64,000 nucleotides of DNA from contig NZ_BOON01000017.1 in NCBI RefSeq assembly GCF_016863255.1, positions 182,615 to 246,614 of the forward strand, given 5' to 3'. The translations under genes and the position numbers were made by a program. The notes under the pieces are model-generated. The model did not search any database. It saw only the letters and a list, made by a program, of their open reading frames with translations, and was not told where the DNA came from. Each line of letters opens with the position of its first letter. The stretch's first letter is position 1. The stretch comes from Planosporangium mesophilum (GTDB taxonomy: Bacteria > Actinomycetota > Actinomycetes > Mycobacteriales > Micromonosporaceae). This document shows positions 53,470 to 62,404 of the stretch, piece after piece.

Positions 53470-54188
53470 CCGCCACGGCTCAAGCGACCCGGCACACGGC
53501 GGCCGACTTCCTGGCCCGCAACCGGGGCGGGGGGCTCTTCACCGAGACGATCAACCAGCGGATCGGCGCGCACCTGTCGGTGGCGGCCGAGCGCCTCGGG
53601 CTCCCGCCGACCGCGCTGACCCTGGCCAACTTCGTCCTCGGCCTCGCCGCCGCGGTGCTGGTCGTGCTGGCCGCCCCGGCGATGGCCGGCGGCCGGGTGT
53701 CGGCGCTGCTGATCGGGCTGGTCGCGCTGGTGCTGTGGCAGTTGGCGTACTCGCTCGACTGCGCCGACGGCCAGCTGGCCCGGGTGACCGGCCAGGCCAG
53801 CCCCGCCGGTGCCCGGCTCGACATCCTGTGCGACGTCGCGCTGCAGATCGCGCTGGTCGCGGCGGTGGCGAGCGTCGCGCACGCCTACGACCCGGACACC
53901 CCGACCTGGCTGGTCGCCGCGTTCGCCGGTACCTGGATGGTCAACCTGGTCACCTCCGCGCTCCAGCAGGGGGCGGCGGCCGCCAGCCTCGTCACCAGCC
54001 GTTCAACCGCAGTTCGCCTGATCAAGTTGGTGCGCGACTACGGTGCCGTGGTGACCGTGATCGGATTGACGCTCGCCCTGGTACCGGCCTGGACGGTCTG
54101 GCTGATGGCCGCGTTCACCCTGGTCAACGGCGGGTTCCTGCTCGCCAGCGTGGTGGCGTCCGCCCGGGCGAGCCTGAACCGGGGCTGA
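53466..54188 (+). CDS. CDP-alcohol phosphatidyltransferase family protein
   Basis: 240 aa integral membrane enzyme. The CAP signature D-x2-D-G-x2-A-R-x8-G-x3-D-x3-D is complete (SLDCADGQLAR, then ASPAGARLDILCD). About six helices. Transfers an alcohol phosphate from a CDP-alcohol to an acceptor. The coupled upstream nucleotidyltransferase and following flippase suggest action on a lipid-linked glycan or an inositol-type phosphodiester rather than standard phospholipid synthesis. Confidence 0.9.
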   Translation: MTATAQATRHTAADFLARNRGGGLFTETINQRIGAHLSVAAERLGLPPTALTLANFVLGLAAAVLVVLAAPAMAGGRVSALLIGLVALVLWQLAYSLDCADGQLARVTGQASPAGARLDILCDVALQIALVAAVASVAHAYDPDTPTWLVAAFAGTWMVNLVTSALQQGAAAASLVTSRSTAVRLIKLVRDYGAVVTVIGLTLALVPAWTVWLMAAFTLVNGGFLLASVVASARASLNRG

Positions 54189-54193
54189 TCGGG

Positions 54194-55498
54194 GTGCGCG
54201 GCGTGCGCCGGGTGGGCGCCGGGCTGGCCGACCAGTTCGTGGTGGCCTGCGCCAACGCGGGCAACACCCTACTGGCGCTGCTGCTGCTGGACCGGCATCG
54301 CTCCGGCGTCATGCTGCAGTCGCTGGCGCTGGCCTACGTCGTCATGTACCTCAACCGGGCGTTCGTCGGCGATGTGCTGCTGGCGCTCGCCTCCCGGTAC
54401 GACGGTGAGCGCCGCGACCGCCTGGTCCGCAACGGCCTGGCCACCGCCACCGCGTTCGCGGCCGTCTCCGCCGTCGTGCTGCTCGGGTTCTGGGCATTCT
54501 GGCCGCGCGGCGACGTCAACCTGACCGACCTGATCTGGGTCGCACCGTTCCTGCCGGTACTGCTGCTGCAGGACACCGGGCGGTCCAGCTACCTAGCCGA
54601 CCGGCAGCCGGCGAAGGCTCTCGCGAACGACCTGGTCGCGGTCGGTACGCAGGCGGTCGCGGTAACGGTCCTGCTGCTCGCCGGGGTGCCTACCGCCGGC
54701 GGACTGTTCGTCTGCTGGGGGCTCGGTGCGGCCGTGGGTGCGGCCGGGTACCTGCTCCGCACCGGCCACCGCCCCTGGCAGGGCAGGCCGCTGCGGTGGG
54801 TCGCCGAGACGCGGCACCTGTCCGGCTGGTTCAGCGCGACCGCGGTCATCGGGCAGTTCCAGGTGCTCGCCGTGACCTTCCTGGTCAGCCACCAGCTCAA
54901 TCCGGTGGCCCTGTCCGGCCTGCGGGGTGCGCAGACGGCTCTGCTCCAGCCGGTACAGAACTTCGTGACGGCCGTCCAGGGGCTCGTCGTACCGCGGGCC
55001 TCCCGGCTGGCCCGGGACGCCGCCCGGCCGGCCGACGAAGGGGTACGCGCCGCCACCGAGCTGCGCCGGCTGACCCGGAAGCTGGCGCTGGCGTTCACCG
55101 CGCTGGCCGTCGTCATGGTGCTGGTGGTGTGGCCGCTGGCCGTGTTCGTGCTGGGGCGCTTCGACAAGTTCGCCGACATCGCCAAGCTGGCCCTGCCGAT
55201 GGCCCTGCAGGCCGCCGTCTACCTGGTCCAGGTGCCGTTCACGGCGGCGCTGCGGGCGATGCACCGGGCCCGGATGCTGTTCCTGCAGTACGTGGTCTTC
55301 ACGACCACGAGCATCATCGGGCTGCTGGTCGGCGCCGGCACGCGCGGGCTGGAAGGCGCCGCCTGGGGCCTGACGGCCGGTGCGGCCGCCGGGCTGATGG
55401 TGATGGTCGGCCTGTACCGGTACTCGCTGCGCTACCTGGGCGAGCCCGAGCCCGACCGCTCCGGGGAGCCGGAAGAGCCCGCCGCCATTCCCGCATGA
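54194..55498 (+). CDS. oligosaccharide flippase (Wzx/MATE-like)
   Basis: 434 aa from GTG 54194, 5 nt after the CDP-alcohol transferase stop. Twelve-helix MVF/PST-type exporter: hydrophobic throughout with LNRAFVGDVLLAL, GWFSATAVIGQFQVLAVTFLVS, RGAQTALLQPVQNFVTAVQGLVVP motifs and an acidic C-terminus. Probably flips lipid-linked repeat units to the outer face. A hairpin follows its stop. Confidence 0.82.
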   Translation: MRGVRRVGAGLADQFVVACANAGNTLLALLLLDRHRSGVMLQSLALAYVVMYLNRAFVGDVLLALASRYDGERRDRLVRNGLATATAFAAVSAVVLLGFWAFWPRGDVNLTDLIWVAPFLPVLLLQDTGRSSYLADRQPAKALANDLVAVGTQAVAVTVLLLAGVPTAGGLFVCWGLGAAVGAAGYLLRTGHRPWQGRPLRWVAETRHLSGWFSATAVIGQFQVLAVTFLVSHQLNPVALSGLRGAQTALLQPVQNFVTAVQGLVVPRASRLARDAARPADEGVRAATELRRLTRKLALAFTALAVVMVLVVWPLAVFVLGRFDKFADIAKLALPMALQAAVYLVQVPFTAALRAMHRARMLFLQYVVFTTTSIIGLLVGAGTRGLEGAAWGLTAGAAAGLMVMVGLYRYSLRYLGEPEPDRSGEPEEPAAIPA

Positions 55499-55499
55499 C

Positions 55500-55540
55500 C
55501 CTGAAGGATTCTCCGCGTCGGGACACGGAGATCCTTCAGG
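55500..55540. terminator. hairpin between flippase and O-antigen-ligase-like genes
   Basis: Arms 55500-55515 and 55526-55540 pair over 15 positions with one bulged T. Lies between convergent stops. Confidence 0.75.
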
Positions 55541-55541
55541 A

Positions 55542-56981
55542 TCATGGAACGAGGGCGTGTTCGGGCTCGGAGTGCTGCCCAGCGAGGGCGGGGCGCAGAA
55601 CCAGCCAGGCCTCGCCGGCGACCAGCAGGATCCAGAGGGTGCCGCCGGTACCGCCGAGCAGCCAGTCGGCGGTGGCGATCGTCGGTACCGCCCCGACGGC
55701 GGTCACGGTGAGCCAGGCGGGCGCCTTCCGCCCGTCCCGGGTGCCCCGCCAGGCGTGTACGAGCAGCAGGCCGAGGCCGAGCAGGAAGGCCAGCTCACCC
55801 AGTACGCCACCGCGGCGCAGGGCGCCGACGGCCGCGTTGTCGGTGGTCAGGTCGAGCGGCTTCTCGCCGGCCAGGTGGCCGTCGTCGGCGCGGTGCACCA
55901 CGGCCCGGACCGTCTTCGTGTCGCCGAAGAGCTTCTCGGCGACGGGCCCGTCCACCCACTCCCGCCCGACCTGCCGCCAGGTGTCGGTACGGCCGCTGGT
56001 GATGTCGGCGCCCGCGTAGCGCTCCTTGAACAGGAAGCCCTTCCCGCCCGAGGCCACCAGCACGAGCGCGAGCACCACGAACGGCACCGCCGCCGCGACC
56101 CAGACCCGCCGGTACTCCGGCAGGCCGTCGCCGCGTCGGCGCAGCAGCAGGTACCCGTGGACCACCGCCGCGACGCCGAAGTACATGAAGCCGGTACGGG
56201 AGTTGGTGACGTACACGACCCCGCCGGCCAGCAGCGTCACCGCGATCCGCTGCCACACCGCGAACGCCCGGTCCACCCCGATCCGGGTGGCCACCACGAT
56301 CGCGATCAGGGCCAGTGAGTTGGGGTGGTACAGCAGCCACGGGCCGCCCCAGAACCGGTGCACCATCACCTCGGTGCCCCAGCCGCTCGGCGGTACGACG
56401 TGCCGGTGCTGGAACAGGTTGCCCGAACCGGACACGAACAGCAGCGCGATCGCCAGTGCGAACGCGCCGGCGATGCCGACCGACAGGTCACGGCCCCGGT
56501 CCCGGCGCGCGCTGGCGATCACGGCCAGCACCGCGAGGCCGAAGACCCCGGCGTACGCGAGCCGCTGCGCCCCGATCCCGAGCCGGACGGCGAGCAGTGC
56601 CCCGACCACGCCGAGGATCCAGTACGCCACGCCCAGCCAGGTGGTGCCGAGCCGGGACGACACCCGCAGGTCACGCAGCCACGGCCAGGACCAGACGGCG
56701 AAGACGACCCCCTCCACCGCCAGCAGCGGCCAGACCAGCCAGCGGGCGTACCCCAGCGAGGTCCAGCTCAGCATCCCGGCGAGTACGAAGAAGCCGCCGG
56801 TGACCAGGCCGCGCAGGGTCAGACCGGGCAGGGTGGTGACGAACCAGGCGATCGCGGCGGCGAGCGCACCGGCGACCAGGGCCCCCGACGCGTACAGCGC
56901 GGAGTGGCTGTGGGCGAACTCCACGACCGCGCACGCGAGCGCCAGAACGGCGCCGGCGCCGACCGCGAGCCTGTTCGTCAC
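55542..56981 (-). CDS. O-antigen ligase/polymerase-like membrane protein
   Basis: 479 aa, about 11 helices. The WaaL/Wzy pattern is present: HPNSLALIAIVVATRIG, YVTNSRTGFMYFG, and the large periplasmic loop SGRTDTWRQVGREWVDGPVAEKLFGDTK, then TDNAAVGALRRGGVLGELAF. Catalyses polymerisation or transfer of undecaprenyl-linked glycan in relatives. Its start overlaps the end of the GT4 gene by 4 nt, so the two are coupled. Confidence 0.85.
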   Translation of the reverse strand: MTNRLAVGAGAVLALACAVVEFAHSHSALYASGALVAGALAAAIAWFVTTLPGLTLRGLVTGGFFVLAGMLSWTSLGYARWLVWPLLAVEGVVFAVWSWPWLRDLRVSSRLGTTWLGVAYWILGVVGALLAVRLGIGAQRLAYAGVFGLAVLAVIASARRDRGRDLSVGIAGAFALAIALLFVSGSGNLFQHRHVVPPSGWGTEVMVHRFWGGPWLLYHPNSLALIAIVVATRIGVDRAFAVWQRIAVTLLAGGVVYVTNSRTGFMYFGVAAVVHGYLLLRRRGDGLPEYRRVWVAAAVPFVVLALVLVASGGKGFLFKERYAGADITSGRTDTWRQVGREWVDGPVAEKLFGDTKTVRAVVHRADDGHLAGEKPLDLTTDNAAVGALRRGGVLGELAFLLGLGLLLVHAWRGTRDGRKAPAWLTVTAVGAVPTIATADWLLGGTGGTLWILLVAGEAWLVLRPALAGQHSEPEHALVP

Positions 56982-58144
56982 TTCGCTACCTCTCCGTAGA
57001 TGTCGATCAGCTTCCGGACCAGCACGTCGGGGGCGAAGCTCTGCTCGTACCGTCGTCTGGCGGTTGTGGCGAGACCGGCCGCAGCCGCGTGCGCGGCCTT
57101 GAGCCCGGCGGCGATCGCGCCCGCCTCCGGCTCCACGACCCAGCCGGCGTCGCCGACCAGGTAGGGGATCCCGCCCATGGTCGTGCCCAGGACCGGCCGC
57201 CCGGAGGCGAGGGCCTCCAGGATGATCGTGGGGAGTACGTCGTGCCAGGCGGACGGCGCCACGACGCAGGCCGCGGCGGCGATCTGGGCCAGCGTGGCGG
57301 GCCGGTCCAGCGGGCCGAGGTAGGTCACGTCGGCGCGGGAGGCCGCGACCGACTCGGCGAGCGGGCGCAGGGGGCCGTCGCCGGCGATCCGCAGCGTGCC
57401 GAGCTCACCCTCGGCGTGCCCGAGCCAGGCGTCGAGCAGCAGGCCGAGCCCCTTCTCCGGGGACAGCCGGGCGGCGAACAGGAAGCCGGAGCCGGGCGTA
57501 CCGGCGGGCTGCCCCGGGTCGGGGATGGCGTTCGGCTTGACGCTGATCCGGTCGGCCGGGATGCCGTAGTCGCGCAGGTGGTCGGCGATGGCCGAGGTCA
57601 GGGCGACGTACCGGTCGACCGACCGCCAGGTGCCCCGGTGGACCGCCAGGGTGGTCGCCATGATCGCGCTCTGCGGGCGGGAACCGCGGTAGCAGGCGTG
57701 CCGGATCGCGGGCAGGCCGAACGCCCGGCCCCGGCAGTCGTGGCAGACGTGGCCGTCGCGGAAGTACAGCCCGGGTGCGCAGACCTGCCGGTAGTTGTGC
57801 ACGGTCTGGACCACCGGTACGCCGTGCTTGTGCGCCGTGCGGACCACCCACGGCGACAGCAGCGGGTACGGGTTGTGCAGGTGCAGCACGTCCGGCTTCT
57901 CGGTGCGCAGCAGCTCGGCGAGCGCGCGCTGCGAGGGGCCGTTGTAGATCGGGGACAGCGGCAGCAGCGCCTTCTGCCCGGCCGGCAGCCCACCGATCTC
58001 GTCGGAGCTGCGCAGGAACGGGGCGACGGTGACGCCGGCCGCGCGTAGCTGCGCGATCTCGGCGTCGACGATGACATTCTCGCCGGAGGGCGCAGCTGCG
58101 GCGTACCGGTTGTGCGCGACGACGACCTTCAGACCGGGCTTCAT
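56978..58144 (-). CDS. GT4 family glycosyltransferase
   Basis: 388 aa GT-B enzyme from ATG 58144. VVVAHNRYAAAAPSGENVIVDAE start, ARLSPEKGLGLLLDAWL (nucleotide-sugar site) and VVAPSAWHDVLPTIILEALASGRPVLGTTMGGIPYLVG (EX7E region) are the GT4 hallmarks. Internal CHDCRGRAFGLPAIRHACYRGS holds four Cys often seen in this GT subgroup. Inverting or retaining specificity and sugar are unknown. Divergent from the DNA glycosylase gene. Confidence 0.9.
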   Translation of the reverse strand: MKPGLKVVVAHNRYAAAAPSGENVIVDAEIAQLRAAGVTVAPFLRSSDEIGGLPAGQKALLPLSPIYNGPSQRALAELLRTEKPDVLHLHNPYPLLSPWVVRTAHKHGVPVVQTVHNYRQVCAPGLYFRDGHVCHDCRGRAFGLPAIRHACYRGSRPQSAIMATTLAVHRGTWRSVDRYVALTSAIADHLRDYGIPADRISVKPNAIPDPGQPAGTPGSGFLFAARLSPEKGLGLLLDAWLGHAEGELGTLRIAGDGPLRPLAESVAASRADVTYLGPLDRPATLAQIAAAACVVAPSAWHDVLPTIILEALASGRPVLGTTMGGIPYLVGDAGWVVEPEAGAIAAGLKAAHAAAAGLATTARRRYEQSFAPDVLVRKLIDIYGEVAK

Positions 58145-58193
58145 GGCGACGATGAGCCTACGGCAGCGCCGTGATCTCGGGCAGACTGAACGG

Positions 58194-59054
58194 GTGCCCG
58201 AACTCCCCGAGGTCACCGCCCTCGCCGCCTACCTGCGCGAGCGGGCGGTCGGACGCCGCGTGAACCGCGCCGAGGTGTCCGCCATCAGTGCGCTCAAGAC
58301 GTACGACCCGCCGGCCGGCGCGCTGGCCGGCGCCGAGGTCACCGACGCGACCCGGCACGGTAAGTACCTGGACGTCGTCTTCGACGGCGGTCTCCATCTC
58401 GTCGTCCATCTCGCGCGGGCCGGCTGGCTGCAGTACCGGGAGGAGTTTCCCGGTACCACCCCGCTCAAGCCCGGCAAGGGGCCGATCGCGCTGCGGGTAC
58501 GCCTCGACGACGGCTCGGGCTTCGACCTGACCGAGGCCGGTACCCAGAAGAAGCTCGCGGTCTACCTCGTTCCCGACCCCGCGCTGGTGCCCGGGGTGGC
58601 GAAGCTGGGTCCGGACGCTCTGACCGCCCCGCCGGACGTGTTCGCTGATCGGATCCGGGGCCGGCGCGGGCAGGTCAAGGGGGTGCTGACCGACCAGTCG
58701 GTGCTCGCCGGCGTCGGCAACGCGTACTCCGACGAGATCCTGCACCGGGCGAAGCTGTCGCCGTTCGCGATCACCGACCGGATCCCCGACGAGGCGATGG
58801 CCCGGCTGTACGAGGCCACCCACGAGGTGCTGACCGACGCGGTGGAGCGCTCGGTGGGCCAGAAGGCGGCCACGCTGAAGTCCGAGAAGCGGTCGGGGCT
58901 CGCGGTGCACGCCCGTACCGGCCTGCCCTGCCCGGTCTGCGGCGACACGATCCGGGAGGTGTCGTTCGCCGACTCGAGCCTCCAGTACTGCCCGACCTGC
59001 CAGACCGGGGGCAAGCCGCTCGCGGACCGCCGGCTGTCCCGCCTCGTCCGGTAG
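58194..59054 (+). CDS. formamidopyrimidine-DNA glycosylase family protein (Fpg/Nei)
   Basis: 286 aa from GTG 58194. N-terminal PELPEVTALAAYLRERAVG places the catalytic Pro and Glu; H2TH region LTDQSVLAGVGNAYSDEILHRAKLSPF; C-terminal zinc finger CPVCGDTIREVSFADSSLQYCPTC. Base excision repair of oxidised purines or pyrimidines, with AP lyase activity. The actinobacterial Fpg/Nei group contains divergent members; exact substrate not told by sequence. It is unrelated to the polysaccharide genes that flank it. Confidence 0.9.
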   Translation: MPELPEVTALAAYLRERAVGRRVNRAEVSAISALKTYDPPAGALAGAEVTDATRHGKYLDVVFDGGLHLVVHLARAGWLQYREEFPGTTPLKPGKGPIALRVRLDDGSGFDLTEAGTQKKLAVYLVPDPALVPGVAKLGPDALTAPPDVFADRIRGRRGQVKGVLTDQSVLAGVGNAYSDEILHRAKLSPFAITDRIPDEAMARLYEATHEVLTDAVERSVGQKAATLKSEKRSGLAVHARTGLPCPVCGDTIREVSFADSSLQYCPTCQTGGKPLADRRLSRLVR

Positions 59055-59069
59055 CCGTACCCTGTCGGG

Positions 59070-60611
59070 GTGCCGCACCCACGCCGGGTCTTCCTGCTTG
59101 CGTTCGCCGCGTTTTTCCTGATGTCGGCGTCGTGGGCGCTCGCGCTGCCGGTCAACGGGACCTACGACGAGAAGCACCACGTCGTGCGGGCCTACGCCGT
59201 GGTGACCGGCCACTGGCTCCCCGACGGCCCCGCGTCCGACGGCACCACGTTCGGCAGTGAGGGCTTCGACGTACCGGCGAGCCTGCTCCCCGGCAACGTC
59301 AACTGCGCCGTGGGGGAGAAGAACCGGGGGCCGGCGGACTGCCAGACCCCGACCGGCAGCCGGGAGACGGTCCGGGTCCCGAGCGCCGCCGCGCGGTACT
59401 CCCCCGTGTACTACCTGCCGGTCGGGCTGCCGCTGCTGGTGAGCCCCGACGGTACCGGCGTCGTGCTGGCCCGGCTGGTGTCCGCGCTGGTCTCGGCGCT
59501 GCTGCTGGCCGCCGCGGTGGCGACGGCGGTACGGCTGCGCAGCCGCCTGCTGGTGGCCGGCGTCGCGCTGGTCGCCACCCCGATGGCGATGAACCTGAAC
59601 GGCTCGGTCAACCCCAACGGCATCGAGATCGCCGCCGGGGTGCTGCTGTTCGTCGCGCTCTCGGCGCTGCTGCGCGGTGTGGTGACCCGCCGGCTGCTGG
59701 TACTCACCGGGATCGCCGCGGCGCTGCTGCTGACCGTGCGCCAACTCGGCCCGGTCCTGCTCGCCGTCGACGTCGCCGCCTGCGCGCTGCTGGCCGGCCG
59801 GGGCCGGGTGGTCGAGCTGTGGCGTTCCCGGTCCGCGCGCGCGATCCTGGGCGGCTTCGGCCTCGTCGGGGTGGTGGTCGTCGTGGCCTGGATGGCAGGA
59901 TCGGGCGGCGCGGACACCGGCGCCATCCCGGAGCGCGGGATCGGCGGTGATCTCGCGGGCCGGATCCTCTCCGACCGGGTGCCGTTCTACCTACGCCAGG
60001 TCGTGGGCCAGTTCGGGTACGGCGAGGTCACGATCTCGCCGGCCGCGATCGGTCTCTGGTACCTGCTGCTGGCCGCGGTGGTGGTACCGGCGCTGGTGCG
60101 GTCCGGGTGGCGGCTGCGGCTGGTCGTCGCCGGCCTGCTCGCGTTCTGCGCGGCGCTGCTGGTCGCCCTGGACTGGCACTTCGCGCCGCTGAGCGGCTGG
60201 TTCGCGCACGGGCGGTACGCGCTGCCCACGGCGGTGGGGGTGGTACTGCTCACCGCGCTGTACCGCCGCGGCGACGGTCCACGGTGGCTGGCGCTCGCGC
60301 TCGTCGTGGCCACCGTGCCGGTGCACCTGTACGCGCTGGCCCGGGCCATCACCCGGTTCTCCGGTGGACTCGACGCGTCGCTGAACCCGTTCGCCGGACC
60401 GTGGCAACCGGCCGGTGGCGCGGCGGTACCGCTGTTGGTGGCGGTGGTCGGCCTGTCCGCGCTCGTGGGTGTGAGCTTGGTCACGGAGCGTGGTCGGATT
60501 GTCGACCCTGGTACCGTTTCCGGCGAGCTGGATAACGGAAGCGTCACGCCGGTCGAACGGAGCGCGAAGACGGGTACGAGGGCCTCGACAACCGAGACTA
60601 CGAGCCATTAG
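59070..60611 (+). CDS. DUF2142 family membrane protein (predicted glycosyltransferase)
   Basis: 513 aa from GTG. About 11 helices. The N-terminal loop has TYDEKHHVVRAYAV (the DExxH motif of DUF2142) and RYSPVYYLPVGLPLL. DUF2142 proteins resemble GT-C transferases acting on polyprenyl-phosphate sugars. The soluble C-terminus is Ser/Thr-rich. Starts 15 nt after the glycosylase gene on the same strand. Belongs to the polysaccharide locus by context. Confidence 0.82.
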   Translation: MPHPRRVFLLAFAAFFLMSASWALALPVNGTYDEKHHVVRAYAVVTGHWLPDGPASDGTTFGSEGFDVPASLLPGNVNCAVGEKNRGPADCQTPTGSRETVRVPSAAARYSPVYYLPVGLPLLVSPDGTGVVLARLVSALVSALLLAAAVATAVRLRSRLLVAGVALVATPMAMNLNGSVNPNGIEIAAGVLLFVALSALLRGVVTRRLLVLTGIAAALLLTVRQLGPVLLAVDVAACALLAGRGRVVELWRSRSARAILGGFGLVGVVVVVAWMAGSGGADTGAIPERGIGGDLAGRILSDRVPFYLRQVVGQFGYGEVTISPAAIGLWYLLLAAVVVPALVRSGWRLRLVVAGLLAFCAALLVALDWHFAPLSGWFAHGRYALPTAVGVVLLTALYRRGDGPRWLALALVVATVPVHLYALARAITRFSGGLDASLNPFAGPWQPAGGAAVPLLVAVVGLSALVGVSLVTERGRIVDPGTVSGELDNGSVTPVERSAKTGTRASTTETTSH

Positions 60612-60796
60612 TGTCGGTCGGTCGTCACCTATCGTCCCCTACGAGAAAGCACACTGAGGGGCGCCGTGAACGATTTGTCGCCTCAGCGGCGGAATCGACG
60701 CTCAGTGATGGGTTGTATGAACGCACGGGCGGGCAAGGGTACCGGTCGGACCGTTCCCCTTGGCCTAGGTTCGCCGTGGCCCGGGAGGACACCCAA

Positions 60797-62341
60797 GTGA
60801 CCACGAGCCTGCAACGTCCGGCGAGCGGACCGAGCCGGAGAACCAACGTGCGGGAGCTTGACAGCTTCGAGATCATCCCCGAGGCGCCACAGACGTCCAA
60901 CGGGATCCCCCGGTCGGCGTGGTTCCGTACCCGCCGCCGCGCCACCTGGTACCGCTCCTACGCGGGCCTGCTGGTCGTGTTCGACTACGTCGCCGTCGCG
61001 CTGGCCAGCTTCACCGCCAGCTCCACTCTCGGCCAGTCGGCCTCCGGCTTCCAGCAGAACCTGGGCCTGTTCAGTCTGATCAAGTACGTGCTGCTGCCGC
61101 TGGGCTGGCTGGTCGTGCTGTGGGCACACGGCTCCTACGACCGGCGCTACACCGGTGTCGGCACGGACGAGTTCAAGCAGGTGTTCCGCGCCTCCTGGAC
61201 GATGATCGCGATCGTGTCGTTCCTGGCCTTCGCCACCAAGACGGACCTTTCGCGGCTCTCGGTCGGCATCGCGCTGGTCGGCGCGCTCGTCTTCATCCTG
61301 ATCCTGCGGTACCTCGCCCGTAAGGTGCTCTACCTGGCGCGCGGCAACGGCCTGGCCACGCACCGGCTGCTGCTGGTCGGCACGGTGCCGGAGACGATGG
61401 AGGTCTACTCCACCATCACCCGCAGCCCGCAGGCCGGACTCGTACCGGTGGGCATCCACGCCACCGAGGGGTACACGACCCAGCGCAAGGAGCCCCCGGT
61501 GCCGGTCTTCGCCGGGCGGGACGTGGTCGCGCTGGTCCGTGAACTGGGCGCCGACACCATCGCGGTGTGCGGTTCGGCCAGCACCGAGCCGGGCGAGCTC
61601 CGGCGCCTCGCGTGGCAGCTGGAGGGTACCGGCGTCGACCTGGTCGTGGCGCCGCAGCTGACCGACATCGCCGGCCCCCGGGTGCACATCCGCCCCGTCG
61701 AGGGCCTGCCGCTGCTCTACGTCGAAGAGCCGACCCTCTCCGGTCTGGCGTGGCTCTTCAAGAACCTCATCGACCGGATGGTGGCGCTCATCGGCCTGGT
61801 CGTCCTGCTGCCGGTGTTCATCGCGATCGCCGTCGCGATCCGGATCTCCGACCCCGGCCCGGTCTTCTTCCGACAGGCCCGGGTGGGTCGGGAGGGCGGC
61901 ACCTTCCGGGTCTGGAAGTTCCGGACCATGTACACCGACGCCGAGGAACGGGTCGCGGAGCTGGAGGACATGAACGAGACCGACGGTCTCCTTTTCAAGA
62001 TCCGCAACGATCCGCGGGTGTTCCCGGTCGGCAAGTTCCTCCGCGCCACCTCCCTTGACGAGCTTCCTCAGCTCATCAACGTGCTGATCGGGGAGATGTC
62101 CCTGGTCGGGCCACGCCCGCTGCCCGCGGAGGACGGCGACTTCCTCGGTGACGTGCGCCGCCGGCTGCTGGTACGCCCCGGCATCACCGGGCTCTGGCAG
62201 GTCTCCGGTCGCAGCGACCTGTCCTGGGACGACGCCGTCCGGCTCGACCTGTACTACGTCGACAACTGGTCGCTGGTGCTCGACCTGCACACGCTGTGGC
62301 GCACCGTCGGAGCCGTGCTGCGCCGCAAGGGCGCGTACTGA
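60797..62341 (+). CDS. exopolysaccharide polyprenyl glycosylphosphotransferase
   Basis: 514 aa from GTG 60797 (GGGAGGAC upstream). Initiating enzyme: moves a sugar phosphate to undecaprenyl phosphate. Four N-terminal helices, a CoA-binding/Rossmann-like middle (LLLVGTVPETMEVYST), a fifth membrane segment, and the catalytic domain FRQARVGREGGTFRVWKFRTMYTDAEE...LRATSLDELPQLINVLIGEMSLVGPRPLPAED...RPGITGLWQVSGRSDL. WcaJ/WbaP family. The 185-bp gap upstream holds its promoter; no operator seen. Confidence 0.94.
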   Translation: MTTSLQRPASGPSRRTNVRELDSFEIIPEAPQTSNGIPRSAWFRTRRRATWYRSYAGLLVVFDYVAVALASFTASSTLGQSASGFQQNLGLFSLIKYVLLPLGWLVVLWAHGSYDRRYTGVGTDEFKQVFRASWTMIAIVSFLAFATKTDLSRLSVGIALVGALVFILILRYLARKVLYLARGNGLATHRLLLVGTVPETMEVYSTITRSPQAGLVPVGIHATEGYTTQRKEPPVPVFAGRDVVALVRELGADTIAVCGSASTEPGELRRLAWQLEGTGVDLVVAPQLTDIAGPRVHIRPVEGLPLLYVEEPTLSGLAWLFKNLIDRMVALIGLVVLLPVFIAIAVAIRISDPGPVFFRQARVGREGGTFRVWKFRTMYTDAEERVAELEDMNETDGLLFKIRNDPRVFPVGKFLRATSLDELPQLINVLIGEMSLVGPRPLPAEDGDFLGDVRRRLLVRPGITGLWQVSGRSDLSWDDAVRLDLYYVDNWSLVLDLHTLWRTVGAVLRRKGAY

Positions 62342-62404
62342 GCCCCGGGGTTATTGACCTGACGGTGGTTGTGCCGATCGCGGCGGGCGGGTGACTATCC
62401 AGCC

